A stretch of 64,000 nt of DNA. Origin: Ornithinimicrobium sufpigmenti (GTDB taxonomy: Bacteria > Actinomycetota > Actinomycetes > Actinomycetales > Dermatophilaceae). Within the stretch, counting starts at the first letter, position 1, and every line of letters begins with the position of its first letter. This document shows, one piece after another, positions 59,947-64,000 of this stretch. The position numbers and the translations under genes are program-made. The notes beneath the pieces were generated by a model. It did no database searches. It was not told where the DNA came from and worked only from the letters and a program-made list of their open reading frames with translations. The stretch lies in contig NZ_CP036403.1 of NCBI RefSeq assembly GCF_004322775.1, positions 1,860,001-1,924,000 on the forward strand, in the 5' to 3' direction.

Positions 59947-61131
59947 GTGGAACCAGAAAGTATCGTGCTGCTGGACGGCGCCAGGACGCCGGTGGGCAGC
60001 TTCGGCGGGACCCTGAAGGACGTGCCCGCGCACGAGCTGGGCGGTGAGGCGACCCGGGTCGCGCTCGAGCGGGCCGGTGTCTCCGGCGACCAGATCGACG
60101 AGGTCGTGATGGGCTGCATCGGCCAGGTGGGCCCCGACGCCTACAACGCCCGCCGGGTCGCCCTCGCTGCGGGGCTGCCGACGCGTACCCCCGCCTATAC
60201 CGTCAACCGGCTGTGCGGCAGTGGTCTGCAGGCCATCTGGTCGGCGGCGATGCAGATGCGCTGGGGAGGGGTGGACTTCGCCGTGGCCGGCGGTGACGAG
60301 AGCATGACCCGGATGCCGTTCTACGACTTCGGCGCCCGCAACGGCATGCGCCTGGGCGACCGCACCCTCGTCGACGGCACCGTGATGATGCTGACGGACC
60401 CCTTCCACGGCATCCACATGGGCGTCACCGCCGAGAAGGTGGCGGAGAAGTACGAGGTCTCGCGGGCCGAGCAGGACGAGTTCGCCCTGGAGTCCCAGCG
60501 GCGAGCGACGAGTGAGCGCGCCCGGGCGGTCTTCGCGGAGGAGATCACCCCCGTGACGATCCGCAGCCGACGCGGCGAGAGTGTCGTCGACGTCGACGAG
60601 CACCCCAAGCCGGGCACCACCCTGGAGACCCTCGCGGGGCTGCGGCCCGCTTTCGCCTCCGGCGGGACCGTGACCGCCGGCAACGCCTCCGGGATCAACG
60701 ACGGTGCGGCCGCCGTGGTGCTCGCCACCGAGTCAGCAGCCCGGGAGGCGGGGCTGAGCGGCCTGGTCACCCTCGAGGCGGTGGCGACGGGGGCGATGGA
60801 GCCCGAGCTCATGGGTTACGCGCCGGTGATCGCGCTGAAGAAGCTGTTCGAGCAGACGGGCCTGGGTCCCCGCGATGTCGACACCGTCGAGCTGAACGAG
60901 GCCTTCGCCGCCCAGGCCGTCGCCGTCATCCGGGACGCCGAGCTGGATCCTGAGCGGACGAACCCCTACGGCGGGGCGATCGCGCTGGGTCACCCGGTCG
61001 GTGCAACCGGCGCCATCCTCTCGCTGCGGGTGGCCAAGGACCTCGTGCGCCGTGACCTGGAGACGGGGATCGTCTCCATGTGCATCGGCGGCGGACAGGC
61101 TCTCGCCGCGCTCTACCGGCGGGTCGCCTGA
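59947..61131 (+). CDS. Thiolase (acetyl-CoA acetyltransferase family)
   Basis: A 394-residue thiolase with the acyl-accepting Cys90 in [17 protein letters not shown], the histidine in G-H-P-V-G-A-T-G, and the second cysteine in M-C-I-G-G-G-Q. It would cleave a 3-oxoacyl-CoA to acetyl-CoA (or propionyl-CoA) plus a shortened acyl-CoA. The GTG start has GAGAGG 6 nt upstream. It lies 69 bp after the kinase gene and completes the TetR-controlled operon, which ends in a hairpin. Confidence 0.93.
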   Translation: MEPESIVLLDGARTPVGSFGGTLKDVPAHELGGEATRVALERAGVSGDQIDEVVMGCIGQVGPDAYNARRVALAAGLPTRTPAYTVNRLCGSGLQAIWSAAMQMRWGGVDFAVAGGDESMTRMPFYDFGARNGMRLGDRTLVDGTVMMLTDPFHGIHMGVTAEKVAEKYEVSRAEQDEFALESQRRATSERARAVFAEEITPVTIRSRRGESVVDVDEHPKPGTTLETLAGLRPAFASGGTVTAGNASGINDGAAAVVLATESAAREAGLSGLVTLEAVATGAMEPELMGYAPVIALKKLFEQTGLGPRDVDTVELNEAFAAQAVAVIRDAELDPERTNPYGGAIALGHPVGATGAILSLRVAKDLVRRDLETGIVSMCIGGGQALAALYRRVA

Positions 61132-61163
61132 CGCCTGAGGCGACCGGGAGTCTGCCGGCCCCG

Positions 61164-61197
61164 CACCACGGCCCCGCGAGACGCGGGGGCCGTGGTG
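61164..61197. terminator. Bidirectional terminator hairpin
   Basis: A 15-bp stem with a single bulged G (CACCACGGCCCCGCG / CGCGGGGGCCGTGGTG) and a 3-nt loop lies between the thiolase stop and the end of the convergent binding-protein gene. Confidence 0.7.
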
Positions 61198-61203
61198 TGT
61201 CGG

Positions 61204-62214
61204 TCACGGCTGGTGCAGCAGACCCTCCACGTCGACCTCGGCCGACAGCAGCCCGTGCTGCCCCATGAAGTCGGCCATCTGCGTCCAACGCTCCGGGTCC
61301 AGCGCGCCGATCTGGTCGCCGGTGCCGTAGAGCGGGACGGTGGCCTCGACCGTGGCCAGCGCGGCGGACCGGGCCTCGTCCAGCCCCAGGTCCGGCACGT
61401 ACTGCTCGGCGGCGTCGACGGCCACCTGCGGGTCGGCCACGATGTCGGCGACGGCACGCAGCACGGCGTCGTTGACCGCCTGGACCGCCTCGGCGTCCTC
61501 GTCGAGGGCCGGGCCGGTGGCGATCAGGCTGATACCCACCAGCGGCACGTCGTCCTCGAGGGGGATGGTGCGCGTCGCCACCCCCTGCTCCTGCAGGCGC
61601 ACCGGTTCGTTGTTGACGAAGCCCATCACGGTGTCGACGTGGCCCGAGGTGATGGCGGCCAGCTGGGTGAAGCCGATGGTCTCCACCTGCACCTCCTCGG
61701 CAGCCGGCCCCAGCTGGTCCAGGAGGACCTGCAGGCCGAACCAGGTCTGGCCGAACTCGCCGGGGACTCCCACGCTGTGGCCGGGCAGGTCCGTCAGGCC
61801 CTGGATGTCGGAGTCCTCGGGGACGACGAGCACGACGGGGTAGTCCTGGTAGAGGGTCGCCGTGGCGACGAGGTCCGCGCCCTCGGCAACGGCCTGCAGC
61901 ATCTCGTCGCCACCGGCGACGACGAGGTCCTCCTCGCCGGAGATGGCCGCGCTGAAGAGGCCCTCGGAGGCACCGTGGTGCCGCAGCTCCACCTGGACGC
62001 CCGCGTCCTCGAAGTAGCCCCGCTCCTGGGCCACGTAGAACGGGGAGAACTGCACGTCGGGGGTGTAGGTCAGCCCGATCGTGAACGTCTCGGAGGCCGC
62101 GGCCCCGGCTGGGGGGGAGACAGTCGCGGCCTCGGGCTCCGACCCACCCTGGCCGCAGGCGGCGAGGAGGGCGGTCGCGATGAGGGTGGCGGTGAGGGTT
62201 CTGCGAGTGGACAT
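61204..62214 (-). CDS. NMT1/ThiY-type ABC substrate-binding lipoprotein
   Basis: A 336-residue binding protein with lipobox L-A-A-C (Cys20). The mature part has the NMT1/THI5-like pattern T-P-D-V-Q-F-S-P-F-Y-V-A-Q-E-R-G-Y-F-E-D-A-G and G-V-P-G-E-F-G-Q. The family binds thiamine pyrimidines, riboflavin precursors, nitrate, taurine or similar small molecules. GGAG lies 8 nt before the ATG. The permease gene is 38 bp upstream on the same strand. No ATPase gene is nearby. Confidence 0.9.
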   Translation of the reverse strand: MSTRRTLTATLIATALLAACGQGGSEPEAATVSPPAGAAASETFTIGLTYTPDVQFSPFYVAQERGYFEDAGVQVELRHHGASEGLFSAAISGEEDLVVAGGDEMLQAVAEGADLVATATLYQDYPVVLVVPEDSDIQGLTDLPGHSVGVPGEFGQTWFGLQVLLDQLGPAAEEVQVETIGFTQLAAITSGHVDTVMGFVNNEPVRLQEQGVATRTIPLEDDVPLVGISLIATGPALDEDAEAVQAVNDAVLRAVADIVADPQVAVDAAEQYVPDLGLDEARSAALATVEATVPLYGTGDQIGALDPERWTQMADFMGQHGLLSAEVDVEGLLHQP

Positions 62215-62252
62215 GAGATGGGCTCCTGGCGGGAAGGGAAGGAGGGTGGTGG

Positions 62253-63002
62253 TCAGTGCTGGGCCAGGCGGCGCGCGGCGGCGCCGATGGTCGCGTAGAC
62301 GACGACGGCGACGAGGCACAGCAGGACGAGCGTGGAGAAGATGCCGACGGTGTCGGCGGACGCGGCGCGGGCGGACAGGAGCAGGCCGAGGCCCCGACCC
62401 CCGGTGACGATCTCACCGACGATGGCGCCGGTGATGGAGATGGTGAACCCGTTGCGGACACCGGTGAGGATGGCCGGGAGCGCGAGCGGCAGCTTGATGG
62501 CGGTGAGCATGCTCCAGTGCGAAGCTCCGTCGAGGCGGGCGGCGCCCACCAGGTCGGGGTCGATGTGGGTCAGCGCGTGCGTGGTGGCCACCAGGATGGG
62601 GAAGAAGACCATCAGCGCGCAGAGCACGATGACGGGCGGCAGGCCGTAGCCGAGCCAGACGACGAGCAGGGGAGCGACGGCCACGGCCGGCAGGGCCTGC
62701 GAGGCGGCGATGGACGGCTCGAGCGTGACCCGAGCCGTCGAGGAGTGGGCGATCAGCACACCCAGCGGCAGTGCCACGACGAGGGCGACCAGGCTGCCGA
62801 TGGTGGCTGCGGTCAGGGTCGGCCACGCGTAGCTGAGGTTCGGGCCAGTCACGTCGTGCACCACCCTCTGGAGGATGGCCAACGGTTGGGGGAGGAAGAA
62901 GGGGTTGACGGCACCCAGCCGCACGGCCGCCTCCCAGAGCGCGACCACGACGACGCCGAGGAGCACCGGAGCCAGCACCCGGCCGCGCGTGCTCTGGAAC
63001 AT
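62253..63002 (-). CDS. ABC transporter permease (ThiX/SsuC type)
   Basis: A 249-residue BPD-type permease with about six helices and the E-A-A-like loop D-P-D-L-V-G-A-A-R-L-D-G-A-S. The ATG at 63002 is preferred: AAGGA lies 4 nt before it and the first membrane helix follows at once; the open frame extends 50 codons upstream without homology. It pairs with the NMT1-type binding protein. An ATPase must come from elsewhere. Confidence 0.88.
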   Translation of the reverse strand: MFQSTRGRVLAPVLLGVVVVALWEAAVRLGAVNPFFLPQPLAILQRVVHDVTGPNLSYAWPTLTAATIGSLVALVVALPLGVLIAHSSTARVTLEPSIAASQALPAVAVAPLLVVWLGYGLPPVIVLCALMVFFPILVATTHALTHIDPDLVGAARLDGASHWSMLTAIKLPLALPAILTGVRNGFTISITGAIVGEIVTGGRGLGLLLSARAASADTVGIFSTLVLLCLVAVVVYATIGAAARRLAQH

Positions 63003-63214
63003 GTGGTCCTTGTCGGGTCGTGTCAGGTCGTGGGCGATGGTGGTCGGGTCTCGTCGGCTTCCCGCCGCCGTCTCGTCGTAGCTTGGGCAGGCCTGGACCG
63101 AGCGGTGATCCGACCAGTATGTCGCCGCGCCGGGTACGCCCCAAATGTGCACCGCCCCACCGAAACCGCCCGGAGGCCGGAGCAGACCCCATACCCGGGC
63201 TCGTCACCCTGCAC

Positions 63215-63220
63215 TAGCGT
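63215..63220 (+). promoter_or_regulatory. -10 element of a probable leaderless promoter (malic enzyme)
   Basis: TAGCGT ends 6 nt before the ATG at 63227. No ribosome binding site is visible. Confidence 0.45.
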
Positions 63221-63226
63221 CGCTGT

Positions 63227-64000
63227 ATGCCGCGCCAGTACCAGTTTCGCACCGTCGAGGGGGAAGAGACGGTGCAGATCGCCGTCCGAGGACGTCAGGT
63301 CCTGGCCCGGCCCATGCTCAACTTCGGACCCGGTTTCACCCCGGAGCAGCGGCGTGCCCTGGGCCTGACCGGTCTTCTGCCGCCAGCCGTGAACACGCTC
63401 ACCGAGCAGGTGCGACGTACCTACGACCAGTTCCGGGGGCAGCCGGACGCGCTCAGCAAGTACGTCTTCCTCAACGCGCTCCAGGACCTGAACGAGATCC
63501 TCTACTACCGCCTCGTGGCGGAACACCTGCCGGAGATGCTCCCGATCATCTACACGCCGACGGTGGGCGAGGCGATCCAGAAGTTCAGTGCCACCTTCGA
63601 CCGGCCTCGCGGGATCTACCTGTCGATCGACGACGCCGACGGCATGGACGAAGCACTCGCCGCGCACGGTCAGGGACCCGAGGACGTCGACCTGGTCGTG
63701 GTCACCGACTCCGAGGGGATCCTCGGGATCGGGGACCAGGGGGTCGGCGGCATCCGGATCGCCGTCGGCAAGCTGGCCGTCTACACCACGGCCGCTGGCA
63801 TCCATCCGCTGCGCGGCGTCCCGATCGTGCTGGATGTGGGCACCGACAACCTTGACCTGCTCAACGACCCCAACTACCTGGGAGCGCGGCATGCGCGCGT
63901 GCGGGGTGAGCGTTACGACCAGTTCGTCGCTCAGTTCGTCGACGCCGTCACGCGGCACTATCCGCACGCACTGCTGCACTGGGAGGACTTCGGGGCCGAC
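63227..64000 (+). CDS. maeA: NAD-dependent malic enzyme, 3' end beyond the window
   Basis: 258 residues are visible and the frame is still open at the last base; the family is about 550-570 residues long. The N-terminus matches large-type malic enzymes: G-L-L-P-P-A-V-N-T-L-T-E-Q-V, Y-Y-R-L, the malate-binding I-I-Y-T-P-T-V-G-E, V-V-V-T-D-S-E-G-I-L-G-I-G-D-Q-G, and W-E-D-F at the end of the window. It decarboxylates malate to pyruvate with NAD+. The ATG at 63227 has TAGCGT 6 nt upstream and no Shine-Dalgarno, suggesting a leaderless transcript. It is divergent from the NMT1-type transporter. Confidence 0.9.
   Translation, partial: MPRQYQFRTVEGEETVQIAVRGRQVLARPMLNFGPGFTPEQRRALGLTGLLPPAVNTLTEQVRRTYDQFRGQPDALSKYVFLNALQDLNEILYYRLVAEHLPEMLPIIYTPTVGEAIQKFSATFDRPRGIYLSIDDADGMDEALAAHGQGPEDVDLVVVTDSEGILGIGDQGVGGIRIAVGKLAVYTTAAGIHPLRGVPIVLDVGTDNLDLLNDPNYLGARHARVRGERYDQFVAQFVDAVTRHYPHALLHWEDFGAD

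Noticed and set aside
63003..63226. Possible thiamine or FMN riboswitch before the NMT1-type transporter
   Set aside because: I looked for the conserved TPP and FMN aptamer cores on the minus strand and did not find them.
63145..63855. Plus-strand open frame at the right edge
   Set aside because: It is out of frame with the malic enzyme, whose motifs are clear; the open frame is Arg/Gly/Pro-rich shadow sequence.
1..64000. Mobile elements, CRISPR arrays, tRNA and rRNA genes
   Set aside because: I saw no transposase or integrase motifs, no regularly spaced repeats, and no tRNA- or rRNA-like segments.

Overview
The window is high-GC, gene-dense DNA from an actinomycete. The evidence is the GC-rich codon use, frequent GTG/TTG starts, many 1-4 bp start/stop overlaps and several apparently leaderless genes. 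The gene styles fit Micrococcales (an Intrasporangiaceae/Ornithinimicrobiaceae-like genome), but that placement is an inference. I see no rRNA, tRNA, CRISPR array, insertion sequence or prophage.

Layout. (1) 1-4.1 kb: 3' part of a ROK regulator, an aldose 1-epimerase, an AidB-like acyl-CoA dehydrogenase and a small membrane protein. (2) 4.3-21.4 kb: a locus that looks built to take up and use D-amino-acid peptides. It has a dipeptide-type ABC importer (dppA, dppB, a fused dppC-dppD, dppF), a free-standing beta-lactamase-fold serine hydrolase, an S9 peptidase fused to a second beta-lactamase-fold domain, an N-acyl-D-amino-acid deacylase-like amidohydrolase coupled to a PucR regulator, and a GNAT / N-succinylamino acid racemase / M20 hydrolase set that matches the known route for irreversible D- to L-amino acid conversion. 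(3) 21.5-22.3 kb: an exported HNH nuclease. (4) 22.6-55.9 kb: a large catabolic island. It contains a molybdenum hydroxylase large subunit, a flavin reductase fused to an IclR-like sensor domain, MDR and SDR oxidoreductases, a fused 3-oxoacid CoA-transferase, a zinc alcohol dehydrogenase, two luciferase-like monooxygenase + alpha/beta-hydrolase modules, a GAF-PucR regulator, an ABC importer without its own binding protein, an MFS permease, four paralogous peptide-type binding proteins and a stand-alone riboflavin kinase. (5) 56-61.1 kb: a TetR-controlled divergon with an acyl-CoA dehydrogenase, an APH-type kinase and a thiolase, resembling the 4-hydroxyacyl-CoA (LvaA/LvaC, ACAD10/11) scheme. 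(6) 61.2-64 kb: an NMT1-type binding protein and permease, then the start of an NAD-malic enzyme that runs off the window.

Working model (inference). In the island, a compound is imported through one ABC channel served by several binding proteins. It is hydroxylated and then oxidised by FMN-dependent luciferase-like enzymes supplied with FMNH2 by the flavin reductase and with FMN by the dedicated riboflavin kinase. Alpha/beta hydrolases open the product, and SDR/MDR/ADH enzymes, CoA transfer, dehydrogenation and thiolysis follow. Several promoters in the island share a motif (TTGTGTGC-like box, 9 bp, TTGnnn, 17 bp, nAnnnT), suggesting one regulon. The substrate cannot be read from the sequence.
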